Shown: positions 46,122-57,539 of the stretch, piece by piece
How positions within the stretch are numbered: the first letter of the stretch is position 1
How the letters are laid out: each line of letters opens with the position of its first letter
Assembly: GCA_018524725.1 (NCBI GenBank)
Contig: JAEUWP010000062.1
Location: forward strand, 62,001 to 126,000
DNA length: 64,000 nt
Direction: 5' to 3'
DNA from: Podaxis mareebaensis
Lineage: Eukaryota > Basidiomycota > Agaricomycetes > Agaricales > Agaricaceae
Program-made: the position numbers and the translations under genes
Notes under the pieces: model-generated
Databases searched by the model: none
Seen by the model: the letters and a program-made list of their open reading frames with translations, nothing else
What the model was told of the DNA's origin: nothing

Positions 46122-46864
46122 GGTAGGGGGCTCTCAGGGGCTGTCTGGGGCTGCGCACAATCATGACAAATCTGAGTCGTGTCAGCGGCCAACTTCAGCC
46201 AAGTATGTTCAAACAGGTTCAAACAGGCGCGGCTCCCTTATCCTCGGACCAGCAGTTCGGTTGTCGGAGCGACGGTCTTTCTTCCAAGGATCAATCGCTA
46301 TACGCTATAACGGTATTGGTGATGGTAACCGGAGCACTCTGCTCTTTACTTCATCTATGCTTCCTTCGGCCAGAAGAAAACAACGAAATATATACACGCG
46401 CACACATCGCTTCGCCACTTCATATTCTTCCGATCGTCGCCTCGCATAAACGTATACTTCCAAGTTCCAATACTCGGTTTATCGGTTATTCTGTGCTATT
46501 TATGTTTACCCGCCCAAATGTCCCGAAATGTCAAGAATTTGCCATCAAACATCTAATACCTCGGCTTTCGTGTTCACTGTTCCAAGAAAACATGATGCAT
46601 GAACATCAGCATCCCACCCCGAGGTCGTAACCCTCCTCTCCGAGGCATAATCATTCACCGAGTAAATGGATTACCTGGCCTGCGTTCTCTCCTCTCCTGG
46701 CCCGTCTTTCCCCTCCCCCACCATCATTCCCCCACTCCTCCTCTCCCTTCATTCGACTGCCAAGGCAGGATCCTTTTGTTCCCTTTGGCAACTCCATTCC
46801 TTATTGTCGAGACTTATTGACTATCTGTTCAGTCTACAACTATCAACAACCACCGCTAGTTAGG

Positions 46865-46895
46865 GGTGGAGAATTTGACTGTTTAATTCTCCACC
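46865..46895. repeat. Perfect 11-bp inverted repeat (hairpin)
   Basis: GGTGGAGAATT, a 9-nt loop, then AATTCTCCACC. No neighbouring gene ends here, so a transcription-termination role is not implied. Confidence 0.7.
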
Positions 46896-47115
46896 AATTT
46901 TAAACACTGCACTGCATCGATCAATCTTGAGGGCTGACAAGGACGACCATCGTCGAAAGGTCTCAGACTAACAACTGTATTCAAGTGAACCCTGAAGCCC
47001 CGACGCTCGTCGCAGCTCCTCCTAAATTTCGCGGAACCGCCCTCACAGCCTTAAACAAGATCGACTTGACAGGTCGGACCCTGCAGGGATCAATTCCCAT
47101 CGACATCATTGTCTC

Positions 47116-48484
47116 ATGACGAAGCTTCTCAATCTAATTGACGTCCCTGCTCTTCCTAATGACGTTCTTCGACTGGTGTTCGAGGAAGCTACAAGGCAGG
47201 ATACGCGTAAAGCCGTAAAGTATACTCTGATCTCAAAGCTTGTTCGCGATTGGTATGCCGTCATAACCTCATTCACTCTATGCCTCCTAACTGACGACAC
47301 TCCCACACCGCAGGGTTGAGATCTGCTTGTATGAAGACGTACGGCTGTATTCAGAGAAATCGCTTCGGAGGTTTCTTTGGACACTCGAGACGTCGACAAA
47401 ACCCAACCTATTTTTCGCCACACGCGTCAAGTCACTGGCTTTCGCATACGACATTCATGACTTCGAGCGGACGGCTAGAATCCTTTCCGTCTGCAGCGGG
47501 GTGGAAAACCTCACTATCTGGGTCATACCATCCCAGAACCCCGCCGACGCCCAGATGAATATCAGCCCCCACCACTACGCTCATATTCCACAACTTCTTC
47601 ACCGTCCCTTGCCGCAGTCAGCCCCCCTCCATTACCACCCCCAACTCCACTCCTCCCTCCACACTTTTACTCACCGTCTACGCCCCAAGCGCCTCGCGGC
47701 ATTAATTGACAAACCACTTCTGGGTCTAACTGGGGCACAGGCCCCACCACTAGGGTGGACCACAGCCCACCTGTCTCCCAACTTCTCGCTCGGTTTGTTC
47801 TCCAATCTCACACATCTATCCATCGTCAATAGGTGGACCGAATGGAGTACTTGGGCGTGGGCAAGGAACAGCACTGCCTCACCCCACGACGCTCCTCTCC
47901 AACAGTTCTATTCCCTGAAGTTCCTTCCGAAATTAACACACCTCTCCCTCGAAATTCAAGTGGGGAAACATTTACTATCGAGGAACTTCTTCTCAGCGGC
48001 CCCGTACGAGAGGAGCCGCAAGATCGCCGAATGCGTCGGTCATCCACTCGCTAGGATTCTTATGAGTCCTGAACTAAAACTACGCCTCCGAGTCCTCCTC
48101 TGCATCCTCTCCTTCGACGATACACCCTATTTCACGGCTCGCAGTGTCAAAGAGGAGGCGATTCAAAATATGACTATGCTGGCTGACGAACTTGATGTCA
48201 CGTCGACCCGGATGTCGAATTTGGACTTGAGTTTACCAAGTAGGATAAACTCAAGGTTGGGGGATCCGCGTCTGGTCTTCGCATACGATAAGGATCCATT
48301 CAGGGAACGAGAAGCCGGATCATACAAGGTATGGAGCATGTGGAAGCGAGCTGAGGAGATTGTGCGCCTGCAGAAGCAAGAGTATGTTGCAGAGCCCCAT
48401 GGTATGTGTTCGTTCATTTGCGCTCAGTCACGTTACATTTCCTCATTCGGTTGGTTTACAGATCCAATGATCTTCGAGCTTTAA
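47116..48484 (+). CDS. F-box-like protein
   Basis: Three exons: 47116-47252, 47314-48401, 48462-48484 (415 aa). A short F-box-like start (VPALPNDVLRLVFEEATRQD) is followed, across the first intron, by VEICLYEDVRLYSEKSLRRF, as in the many agaricomycete proteins in which a degenerate F-box precedes a leucine-rich arm. Later parts (LSIVNRWTEW, LTHLSLEIQVG) fit that arm. A SCF adaptor role is likely by family only. The second intron is 60 nt with no stop, so its retention would add 20 residues; it is preferred as an intron because of its GTATGT and TTTACAG ends. Confidence 0.72.
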
Positions 48485-49502
48485 CACATTGGCTGTCAGT
48501 TGGTTAGTTTGGCTGGATAGCGGACAAGGGATATGGAAGGTGCTTATTATAAGCGTTCAATGCGTGGACGATATGATATACACGTGCATTCCTTATCATC
48601 ATGTGCACAACGTTCTTCTTTTTATATTCTCACAGTGGACTTAATGGGTTTTCCGGGTTTATTTTGGGTTTTAAGGTCGAATTAATTTCATCTTTTTGGG
48701 CTTTTGGGTTTTAGGTTATTAGATCTCTCCGGGGCAACATGTACAGTTTACAATTATTTACCGTCCACAAAAGGTGTCGTTGCAAGAATGGATGTACATG
48801 AGAGTGCAGTTTTGGTCGTTCAGCGCCCAGCCGCCCCTCAAGACTTATAAGTATTTGTATCTCCAAGATTTAACCGATCTGGGGTTACTACAACAGGTGC
48901 CCAACGTCAGTGGTAGCTAAGTGCATCGCCCACCAGTTGAGTAATAGCCCCTAATGCTGTGGTCTCCGAATTTGGCCAGTTGCTCCCTCCAGTTTCCCTC
49001 CCCAGCTCTTTCCTCGAATGTCACCAATCGCTCGTTACCAATACAGTCATGGCTCGGCGAAACAAACAGAAGTTCTACATGAATTCGTTTTGATGCGAGC
49101 CGCGTGTCGAGTCAAGGTTGTTTAATGCGTGGTTATTGAGCTGACAGCGTATAGAGGAAGTAGCTCGGGTTTCAGACGCTGCGGGTGAGGTTGGTGAAAT
49201 TATATCTCAGAAATACGATTTCCCGCAGATTATCTTCTGGGGTTGAACGTTGAGCAGGCGGGGTTTTCGGACCAACATAATCTGAGCGCTTCTTGAGCTT
49301 AGAGGGTGGATTCGGTTTGTCTTATTGATCAACATGAAACAAGTGTGGTCATGTTGATATGTCATTCACATACCTGTGTCGGCAAACGTATGGTCGCTCT
49401 CGAAGCAATCAACGGGCTGTTGGCAAGACAATGGGGTACAAATTATACAACATCCTGAAAGAATCTAATACGACTGTTGCCTTTCTCCCTCTTTCCCGAT
49501 AG
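48485..49502. other. Spacer with GGGTTTT-rich tract
   Basis: Downstream of the F-box-like gene. A short tract at about 48645-48715 repeats GGGTTTT- and GGGTTTTA-like words irregularly. A first exon for the membrane protein starting at 49503 probably lies in the right part but could not be fixed. Confidence 0.4.
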
Positions 49503-50290
49503 TTCACTCATGGCTGGCTTTGTGAACAAAACATACACTCCGGTAGACCAGATAGCTTACACATTCAGTGGGAACAACACATGGGAGGACAAACAGTGGG
49601 TTGCAGCGAATGGTTCGAGCGGCCATTTCACCTTCACATATGAGCCGTGGGCTAATGTCACCTTGGTAAGTCAGTCTTACACCGATAACCCGCCCGTCCT
49701 CTAAGCGATCCTCTTCAGACTTTTCCCGTTCCAGCAATAGCATTCCACTTTTATGGTATCCCCAGGCATCTAACCGTTGGGCATTTCGGTATCTGTGCTG
49801 ATTGTGATCCAAAGACGGATTCTTTCACTACCTTACCCAGTAGAAACGACATTAACGACAGAAGTCCCCCGGTGTGTTTGGACATATTCATATTCACGCT
49901 GATACTAACATAATAAAGACTCTATACTACTCGCAAAGGTGGTCAGAGCCTGGTATACACAAAGTTTTAGCCTGGAATATGGGAGCAAGTGAATTCGCGG
50001 TCTCCCACTTCGACCTTGAAGTCATGCAGCCATCTGAATCCGCGGATCCATCCGGCCTCAACACAGTCAGCGCGACCCCAGAGCCAACGCCTTCCACCAC
50101 TGCCGCACCAAAGGGTGGTGCCGTCGTCCCCATTGGCGCCTTGATTGGTGCAGTGACGGGCTGTCTTGGGCTGGTACTACTTATCGGAGTTATATGGTAT
50201 TTGTGGTGGAGGAGGAAGCAGGCTCGGGAACATGAACGACTTGAAAGGGAAATTCAACCATACCAGATTCACCAACATTCTGGTCCGTAG
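49503..50290 (+). CDS. Single-pass membrane protein with extracellular domain (5' partial model)
   Basis: Three exons are clear: 49503-49665, 49719-49871, 49919-50290. They read through NKTYTPVDQIAYTFSGNNTW, then TFPVPAIAFHFYGIPRHLTV, GHFGICADCDPKTDSFTTLP and YYSQRWSEPGIHKVLAWNMG. A Ser/Thr/Pro stalk follows, then one transmembrane helix (VPIGALIGAVTGCLGLVLLI) and a short basic cytosolic tail (WWRRKQAREHERLEREI). This is the layout of a large agaricomycete family with a jelly-roll-like outer part, a stalk and one helix; their function is not known. The exon at 49503 begins after TTTCCCGATAG, so an upstream signal-peptide exon is expected but was not found. Met at 49510 is only an internal candidate. 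Confidence 0.65.
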
Positions 50291-51191
50291 CTTACGTCCC
50301 TATGGGCTCTGTGCCACTACAGTCTTTCAACGACTGACAGGTATCCAGGGGTTCCGATGATATATGCCAACTCAGACTCTATAGTTGCCGGGCCCACTAA
50401 CACGAGTCGAAGTCAACATATTGAAAAGCCACCGCCTAGCTATTATCCTACGCGGGCGCGATAGCATCCGTCTACCGCTGGGCTCTAGTCCTATCCGTGT
50501 TGATCATTGGATCATCCCTCCGGGGAGAGCCACCATATACAACTTGGCACATGTACACTACTCATATACTGTAGATCCTCCATTGTCAGAAGGCGCTACG
50601 AGTAGACATAATAGATGACTACTTCATACGTTTGCACGAACATTGCAGTTTCCAGTTCACTCATCACAGAACTTACGGACATTTCGTCCCCTGTGCACCC
50701 CGGTCACACTCTGTGATACTTGAAGTTAGCTCCACTTATCCTTACCGTGCGTATACCTTTGCTCCTGTGGTGTTTTACTTTATCCTCGAGCCTTGTCACT
50801 CAGTTCAGAATGGGTTTGTAACAGGTTAGTATAGCTCGCGTCGAAGGAGGGCTGTTAGAAGAACGATTATCAGACAGTCACAAATCCCACAATGGATCCG
50901 GATTGAACACACACCTCATTCCTAACACCGCACACTAGGTCATAGCGGAAGGGAGTTCGCGATATTTTGGGCTTGCGCAGGTTACCAATAGCTCAGTCCT
51001 TCAGGCATTGACCCCGGCTTGGAAATGCAGAGTGGAACCAAAGGCCGTGGTAGTGTCAACAAACAGGGGTGCACCCCAAAAAATGTATATAGCGAACATT
51101 GGCGATCACAACAGATCATCGTCCATGAATTGATGTCAAATCAGATCACATTGGACAGAGGAAAGAAAACAACATAATATGTACCTAATAC
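50291..51191. other. Spacer, no gene recognised
   Basis: Lies between the 3' ends of the membrane-protein gene (+) and the UCH gene (-). Several 60-80 codon frames occur without coding character. No RNA or repeat seen. Confidence 0.5.
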
Positions 51192-52515
51192 CTAGTGGAA
51201 AGGAGAGTTTGCTGGAGGCGCAGCTCCCAACGCCATCAGACTGAAGTACACGCTCTCCACCTGCGAGAGATATTGCTTCTTGACAACGTTAATCACATCC
51301 TGGCATATGTGTGAGTGATGGGTTTCGGTATCCTGAGAACAAAGACAACACAAACATCCAAAACGTCTACGCAGGGTCCGTGATCCACTGGGAAGGGCCT
51401 CCTTCCATCCAGCTCGAGCAATCTCATACCCTCAAGCTGACCTTCCGCGGGCGTCGTTCCGGAAGCAACCAGTTGTCTATCAGGTGACGTCGCTTTTACA
51501 ATATCTCCTGTGGCTGGGGCAAGGGATCCCGATGTTGAAGCAGGGGCTGTGCTACTCTCTTCTTCGATGGCCAGTGTATGTTGTCTCTCTGCTGCCGCCT
51601 TTCGCACTTGGCCATCTGGCGCTGCGATAAAGCACGTGAAATGAAGATCTGTGTTCATCCCATCCTCTTCGCTCGTCGGCTGTGGTGTTTGTCCGAGAGC
51701 GGAACTGTCAAGGTGGACCTTTGTAAAGAGGTCGGTCGATGCGAGGAGCTTTCCGCGCTCTTCGGGTGTCTTGTCTGGTGCCGGAGTCAGAGTCAGTTCG
51801 GAGGAAGAGATAATTCTCAGAAATACCTTTGCATATGCTGATAAACTTTTGCAGGGGACTGTCTGGAATATACGTGACATCTGACTGGAGCAGTGTGAAG
51901 GTGATGTTTGTCCGATTTGGTTCCACTCACATTGGCGATAGCATGGATTAATGCTATTGTGCCACAAGCATTCTCAACCTGATTTCCCTCTGTGTTAATA
52001 ATTATTAAGATAGCAGCCCGGAACGTACGTTTTGTTTGACGAAGAATACTGTCTGGTCAATGGGATGTTGTCCCTCCCTAGTTATCTTTTCATCATGTTC
52101 CGCTTGCTTGGCCTTGATCCCGGTATTCTGAGGGAAAAGGAGGACTACGGCTTTGGTAGGTTTTGGCACAATACTCAGAAGCTGGTGAACTCGAGTCAAT
52201 CAAGCGAGGCCGCCGCAGAGACACTATTACTCACGTCTTCGTCAAGTCCGTAGATATCGACAAATTGATCCCGGGAGATAACAAGACCCGCCTGCTGAGC
52301 CCACTAGACGAACGTTTGGCTGCGTTATCCCTCTCTCTTGGGTAATTACACCTACGGAATTAAACACCTGGATCACAAGGTTAATCTGGGCTTGAATGCC
52401 GCAAGCTCAAGAATCCTACCTCTGGGTTACTTTCAAGAGGTATCCAGTGCTCGTTCCTGATTTTGTCATGAGATGTTCCGGCTTTATTCGCAGACTGTTC
52501 AAGAGTAGATGCCAT
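51192..52515 (-). CDS. Ubiquitin C-terminal hydrolase, UCH family (peptidase C12)
   Basis: Eight exons: 52515-52420, 52367-52356, 52303-52235, 52181-52029, 51978-51931, 51884-51827, 51774-51371, 51332-51192 (326 aa). Landmarks are WIPLESNPE at the N terminus, VDIYGLDED, the catalytic Cys115 in VENACGTIALIHA, His190 in DLHFTCFI and Asp268 in LLELDGRRPFPVDHGPC. The oxyanion-side Gln is the QN at residues 109-110. The enzyme removes small adducts from the ubiquitin C terminus in cytosol or nucleus. Exon 2 is only 12 nt (Val-Phe-Asn-Ser). About 60 Ala/Ser/Thr-rich residues sit between His190 and Asp268, where the family has about 15. It is divergent from the cyclin gene. Confidence 0.9.
52356..52367 (-). 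other. 12-nt microexon of the UCH gene
   Basis: CCAG|GTGTTTAATTCC|GTAGGT on the minus strand, encoding Val-Phe-Asn-Ser and bounded by 52-nt introns on both sides. It restores the family sequence NPEVFNSW. Skipping it keeps the frame but removes four conserved residues. Confidence 0.85.
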
Positions 52516-53820
52516 TGTCGAAGGAGAAAGGATAACTTGCCAGTGCGACCGGCGCTGACAGCTGGGGCGGCAGCCCATCTGACGTCATCGCGTGACAAAT
52601 CATAAAACAGTCGTGATGGCGATGAAATTGCTGGGCGGGTCGTGTACCTCCATAACGCTACGAGGAACCTATTTTTAAGACACAGCAAAGGTGTACTAAG
52701 CCTAGGTCAGTGACTACACCACTCCACAAGTAGACCTACGTAAAGTATAAGGATCTGAGGTGGTGTGTGAAGGAAACCAGTGGAGACGTTGTGCAAGCGG
52801 GTACCCAGCCTGCGCGGTGTCGCGCAAGTAGGAGCCCGGTGAAAACACGACAATCGCGTGGCAGTGTTCAGTCTCGCGCACTGCGTGCCAGACATATAAG
52901 CTGGGCGGCTCTTTCATTCAAGTGTTGCTTCACCGCAAAGTATTGCCTACACTGGAGGATATTCATCTTATTGTCCCCCTTGGGAGGTTACCGGCGACAG
53001 AAAGCCTAATTTCGTGAGCAATAATCGGCCGGAAATTTGGTCTAGTCTATTGTTAACGGCAACAAGTCTTAAGACAAAAGTCATCACCTATAGTAAAGGC
53101 TTCACACGGGTCTTGGTCAGACGACCTTCCTGATTCTCGCAGAACGACTTAGGATTCAAGCCGTTTAGGGTTATTAAAGAAATCGAGTTTTATAAATGCA
53201 CGTCGTTCTTGTTTGGTCTGGGGCGGCGGTTTGTCTTACCATGACCGTTCTTTGCCTTGTGAGTACTTGCTGAGTAATCAGGCCTCAGGTGTGGCTGTGC
53301 ACACAGCACTTCCCCAGGCATGCCGGTCCCAAAGTACAATAAAGTCGTTTAAACTTTGAAGGCCCTTGAGAGTTCTTCGGCCCTCTAAATCCTACCCTTT
53401 GTTGTTTCGGAATCCCATCGAATCTCCATGCCGGGGCAGCTTCTTATTTATCTTTGCACGCGTTTTATCCAGTATCCTTGGGTCCGTCCAAGGTGGAGTG
53501 AACGCCGGTCAACGATTGAGTATTTTGAGCGCCACGACACCGCCACAGTGTAAATGGACGTATGGGCATCCATGCTATTCAAGCGCTTGGCAAACACCTC
53601 CGACCACATCATATCCAGGCTCCGAGCGGATTACGGAACATATTGTTCTCGGCCCCACCCAACTTAGACAAGCAGTGCCCCGCAGCTGTATAACAGCCCG
53701 CGCCCCTAGTCATATCCACTCACACATCCGAACACCCTCCAACACTATCCTCCGCTCTCGCTGAGAGCTCATTTGCTTCAGCGGTACCACCTCGTCTTTT
53801 CTACAGCCTTTCTCCCAGGG
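52516..53820. other. Shared divergent promoter region of UCH and cyclin genes
   Basis: About 1.3 kb between the two starts. An open plus-strand frame (53366-53764) runs up to near the cyclin start but has no recognised domain and is probably 5' untranslated sequence. A TTTTATAAATGC TATA-like word is near 53190. Confidence 0.4.
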
Positions 53821-54717
53821 ATGTCTACGCTGTACACATCATCCCCTCTGACATATGCTGGAGGTGCCAATGCACCTAAACGTCTCGCAGACTATGAATC
53901 ACTCGCCAAAATCTGTTCGTCGTTCATGTTGGAGTTGTTTGCTCCAACTTCCAGCCTTGACTGCGCCGGCGGTCCCCACGAATCCCTGCCTTATTTTATA
54001 GCTGTGGCGTTTTCGCAGTCACAATTACCTGATGCCAACGCACTCGCTGCGCTAACCCTGCTCCAACGCCTAAAATCCCGGCATCCCACGCGCGCCTTCT
54101 CTCCTACACCAGAACGTAACGAAGCCGAGCGCCTCTTCCTCTCCTCGTACATTGCCGCCACCAAAGTTCTCAGCGACGACCGCTACCGTTTGCAATTCTG
54201 GGTTAAGGTCGGCCAGAATAAGTTCACGGTAGAAGAACTCACAAAGATGGAGAAGGAGTTTTTCGAGGATTTGGGATGGGACGTGAGGATAGACGATGCG
54301 ACATTGGCGATCTATCAATTATTGGTGGAACGGCGGAAGCAGGTCGAGGAAGCGAAGGACCCGGATAGGTGGAACTCGCGCAGTGGCTCTATTGAGTCGC
54401 AATCCAGCTCTGATTCCTCAGAGTCCTCGGGACCTCCGAGTTGGGGGTCTTGCGGTACTGGAGGATCACCCGCATCGAGTTTCCCGAGCACCCCTTCTGA
54501 TCCCTCAATATCAGATCCGGTCATTGCCGCTGGTTTACTCAGGCTAAAGGAATCTGAGCAGAATCTAGCAACTCTGGACAAACGTATAGAGGAACTTCAA
54601 CGTAAACTCGATACGTTGATGTCCGAATCCTCGTGCCGGAGTCAGGACAGTAGTCCGAAGCCCCGTCATGGAACTCGGCATGCGATCAAAGAGAAGATTT
54701 GGCATGTCTTCCACTAG
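53821..54717 (+). CDS. Cyclin, Pho85/PCL-like family
   Basis: Single exon, 298 aa from the Met at 53821. The cyclin fold spans about 25-170: DYESLAKICSSFMLELF, then NALAALTLLQRLKSRHP (first helices), AERLFLSSYIAATKVLSDDR (cyclin-box core with the conserved Lys), WVKVGQNKFTVEELTKMEKE and FFEDLGWDVRI. These match PCL-type cyclins that bind Pho85-like kinases. The C-terminal third is Ser/Pro/Gly-rich, then a short coiled-coil candidate (EQNLATLDKRIEELQRKLDT). A 16-residue longer start (53773) is possible but extends without family support. The lack of introns contrasts with its neighbours. Confidence 0.85.
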   Translation: MSTLYTSSPLTYAGGANAPKRLADYESLAKICSSFMLELFAPTSSLDCAGGPHESLPYFIAVAFSQSQLPDANALAALTLLQRLKSRHPTRAFSPTPERNEAERLFLSSYIAATKVLSDDRYRLQFWVKVGQNKFTVEELTKMEKEFFEDLGWDVRIDDATLAIYQLLVERRKQVEEAKDPDRWNSRSGSIESQSSSDSSESSGPPSWGSCGTGGSPASSFPSTPSDPSISDPVIAAGLLRLKESEQNLATLDKRIEELQRKLDTLMSESSCRSQDSSPKPRHGTRHAIKEKIWHVFH

Positions 54718-55379
54718 CTTTCTTTGTGACACTAATTATTCTAGTTGCGTATGTATTCCACTCGGCTTTGTACTAACCTTATACCCCCTGTTGTAAACAT
54801 AATACCCTCCTTTTTATTGTTGTATATTAGTCGGTGGATTTGATAATATCACTTCCTTCTCTATGCAGGAGACCGGTGGGGCATAGCATGGGCTTTTATA
54901 AAGCTATTCACTGGTTGCCTAACGAAATTTGGTATCTTAGCTGTGATACTTGATTTAAAATTGTACTTTCTGACGGCGATTGGCGATCAAGTTGTTAACA
55001 CTACAGTCACATGCATCTACAAGGCGCAGGTTAGCTACCGATATCTTCAACCAAATGACCACTCAAGTTTCCAGTACCCTTCTCGTCTTATGAAGGCATG
55101 GTCATGTCCGCGCATGTCATAGAAAACGCGCAGAACTTCGTGATCAGAGGACATTTCATCAACAACTCTCAAACCTCTAAAATACTAAGAGTGGTGATAA
55201 AATCGTCGTTCAACTCTTCTTTCGCTGAAGCGTTCGTAAGGGATTCAGATACTGCTCCACGCCTCGATCCCAGATTTCAGTCCTCGTAAATCTGTCAGCA
55301 AACTCCTCGATGCCGTCGTTCGCGGCCCACGAATGATTGATAGAAATATCATGAAAGATTTACCCCTAATTAGAATCAA
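54718..55379. other. Spacer with possible relic of a NACHT/kinase-type N terminus
   Basis: The plus-strand frame 55098-55289 contains IENAQNFVIRGHFINNSQTS. This resembles the short 'asp-Phe-x-Ile-x-Gly-x-His-Phe' segments found near the N terminus of many agaricomycete NACHT and kinase proteins. Nothing follows it, so it is at best a fragment. The remainder is without recognisable features. Confidence 0.3.
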
Positions 55380-57539
55380 CTACTGAGTATGGTAAACCCG
55401 GTTTGTCACTACCTGCAATCCCTCAGCCACACCAACTTCCCAGGTCAACGTAAGATTCACGACCTCCATGCTACCAAGATCCGAGATGATCCAATTGAGC
55501 CTGCCATCTTGTCCCAAAGCATCCACCTGGACATTCTCCTCATCCGCCCCATGCCACTGGGCAAAAACAAGGGGCTTGTCTGAGACCTTGGTTGGAATTG
55601 GGAGATTCTTGGTCTTCTTTCCATCTTCCTTTGAGGTGCCATTGCCGCTGGAACCACTTTTAATGCTCCCTGTACCGCCGATTGATATTGCGCGTTGAAC
55701 GGTGCTCGCCAGGCCAGGTAAGGCGAGTTCCGGGTTCTTGAGTTTGACTGTAACTCGCGCGTCTTTTGATACTGGGATCCCGTCGACAATTTTGAGCATA
55801 GGGATAGGCGTGAGTTTCGTGTTCTGAATTGTTATCCGCTGTGTGGAAATCTTTGTTGCAGTCTTGTTGATCAACCCCGACTGAGAGGACCTTTCGACAC
55901 AGGGATGGTAGGTGATACGGACGGCCGGATCGAGGCTATCGTATACGCGAGTTAGACGACGAATGATAGTGGAACAGATAGCGAACATACCCAAGTGAAA
56001 AGTTGAAAGTTTCCTGTGGGTTGGCCGTATGCAAGGTTGACTTGGAATTGAAAGATCCATCTACGTAGATATTCACATCTCCATTAAGAAGAATGTAATC
56101 ACTAGTGTTCTTAATTTTGGCCTGCGGCAAGGTTCATTAACGAGCCAATTCACGCTATCACAACCATTTGACTCACTTGCAAGTGTGCCTGGACGTCCAA
56201 CTTCGGAACTGCCACCCAGGAAAGTACTGCATCCAATTCGAGTTCCACAATCGTGATATCATGTCCATTGTTATCGGAGGGTATGGTCACCAATCCAGGA
56301 ATCTTGTACGTCGTGCTCACTGCACCTTTGCTATGCGTAGATACCACAGTTGTGGCCAGAGCTGGTGAAGATGGGCCATCATCGAACACACCAAAGCCCA
56401 GGTCTTCGCTCTCCGAATCAGCGACTTTCTGTTTTATGGCTGCTCCCGGGCTCCTTGCGATCATTGCGAATGCTGTCATTTGTTTCACCGTCTTTTCCAC
56501 AGTTTCTTTGGGCTTCTCCTTGATTTCGAGTTTCTCAGTATAAAGGACTGGCAGGTTGACGTTGTAAGTCGGCGTATTGGTTTCGAGGAGGATAGGAACG
56601 TTATCCCAGACCTGCCAGCGGCCGAAAATGCATTTAGTAGAGCCCTGCAGAGAGAACGAGAATAGAAACATGCCTCCCCCGTACCCTGGCTGATCCTTGC
56701 TTGATAAACCAATTTAACAGGTTTCTCTTTCGTTTGGGTGTTGACCCTGACAGTGTACGTCGCGTCCCATGTCGCGTTTCTGACGGCTTTACAGAGTCGG
56801 CAACACGAAATCCGCAACGCATATCAACCAGACTCACCATATTTCAACACCAGAATCACTTCTCCATCCTTGTCAGCGAACACACCAACTTCAACCTGCT
56901 TGCGCAATTCCTGATTGAAGGGAGGGTTCAATCTCTCTTTCTCCTGCTCCATCTCTTTGCTAGACGCGTCGAGCTCCTTCTTGAGACCAGCAATCCTCAT
57001 GTCCAACCTCTCCAAGTTCTCCTCACTTGTCAGGATAATCTCGCTCAACTTGTCGGCATCAACATGTTGCGCGTTCAGGGTCTCAAGGTATTTGTAAACC
57101 GCGTCACGACTGCGTTCGCACCTCTCGATGGCAGCCTCTATTCCTTTTTGCCTTTCTTGTACGGCATCGATTATCGGCGAAGTGGTGACCGTTGGGGGTT
57201 GCGCGGCTTCAAACACGGTGACACCTTGGATGGTACCGGCACCCTTGCCCTCGACTCTAAGCGTCAACCCGTCAGAGGAATGCCTTGGAGCCACGCGAAA
57301 CAAACCGTCACACACCTCAATGTTGTGTCATCCAGGAAAGACGAAAGGCCATTGATGATAACCTTGTTCTGCCCAGTACCAACAGAGAACCTAACCTCTC
57401 GCGTCACCTCCGCGCGTCCGGTATACAGGGTAACACCGGTAATTCTGCTCTCTTTCTCCGCAGGGATTTCAATGATTGTCACGGCCGCGTTAAACGTTGG
57501 AGGCGGAGGTTGAGATTCTCCGTTTGCTGCTAGAGTCAT
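55380..57539 (-). CDS. DUF4140/DUF4139 (MuiA-like) protein
   Basis: Six exons: 57539-57316, 57256-56838, 56786-56674, 56611-56177, 56121-55991, 55935-55380 (625 aa). The N-terminal DUF4140 part reads SRITGVTLYTGRAEVTREV and INGLSSFLDDTTLRVEG. A coiled coil (ERCERSRDAVYKYLETLNAQ to KELDASSKEMEQEKERLN) follows. The DUF4139 part starts at about 210 (VRNATWDATYTVRV) and includes VWDNVPILLETNTPTYN, LELDAVLSWVAVPKLDVQAH and LDPAVRITYHPCVER. The family is widespread in fungi and bacteria, with no firm biochemical role. Intron 3 uses a GC donor (GAG|GCATGT, 62 nt), required for frame. The last 10 residues come from read-through to a TAG, and a further 3' exon is conceivable. Confidence 0.87.
56612..56673 (-). 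other. GC-AG intron 3 of the DUF4139 gene
   Basis: Donor GAG|GCATGT, acceptor GGCAG|GTCTGG, 62 nt. It joins ISQGTGE to VWDNVPILL. Its length is not a multiple of three and the GT nearby (GTACGG) leads to a stop, so the GC donor is the only splice that keeps the frame. Confidence 0.75.

Larger units (their letters stand above)
45310..47115. other. Spacer with one possible small membrane-protein ORF
   Basis: No conserved gene. The only notable frame is minus-strand 45909-46121 (70 codons), described separately. A perfect 11-bp hairpin lies at 46865-46895. The rest contains short frames without support. The right end should include the promoter of the F-box-like gene at 47116. Confidence 0.4.

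Noticed and set aside
48645..48715. GGGTTTT/GGGTTTTA words suggesting telomere-like repeats
   Set aside because: Irregular, only a few units, and in the middle of a gene-rich region; not a telomeric tract.
53366..53764. Plus-strand ORF of 132 codons just upstream of the cyclin
   Set aside because: No domain, no splice connection in frame to the cyclin; more likely 5' untranslated sequence.
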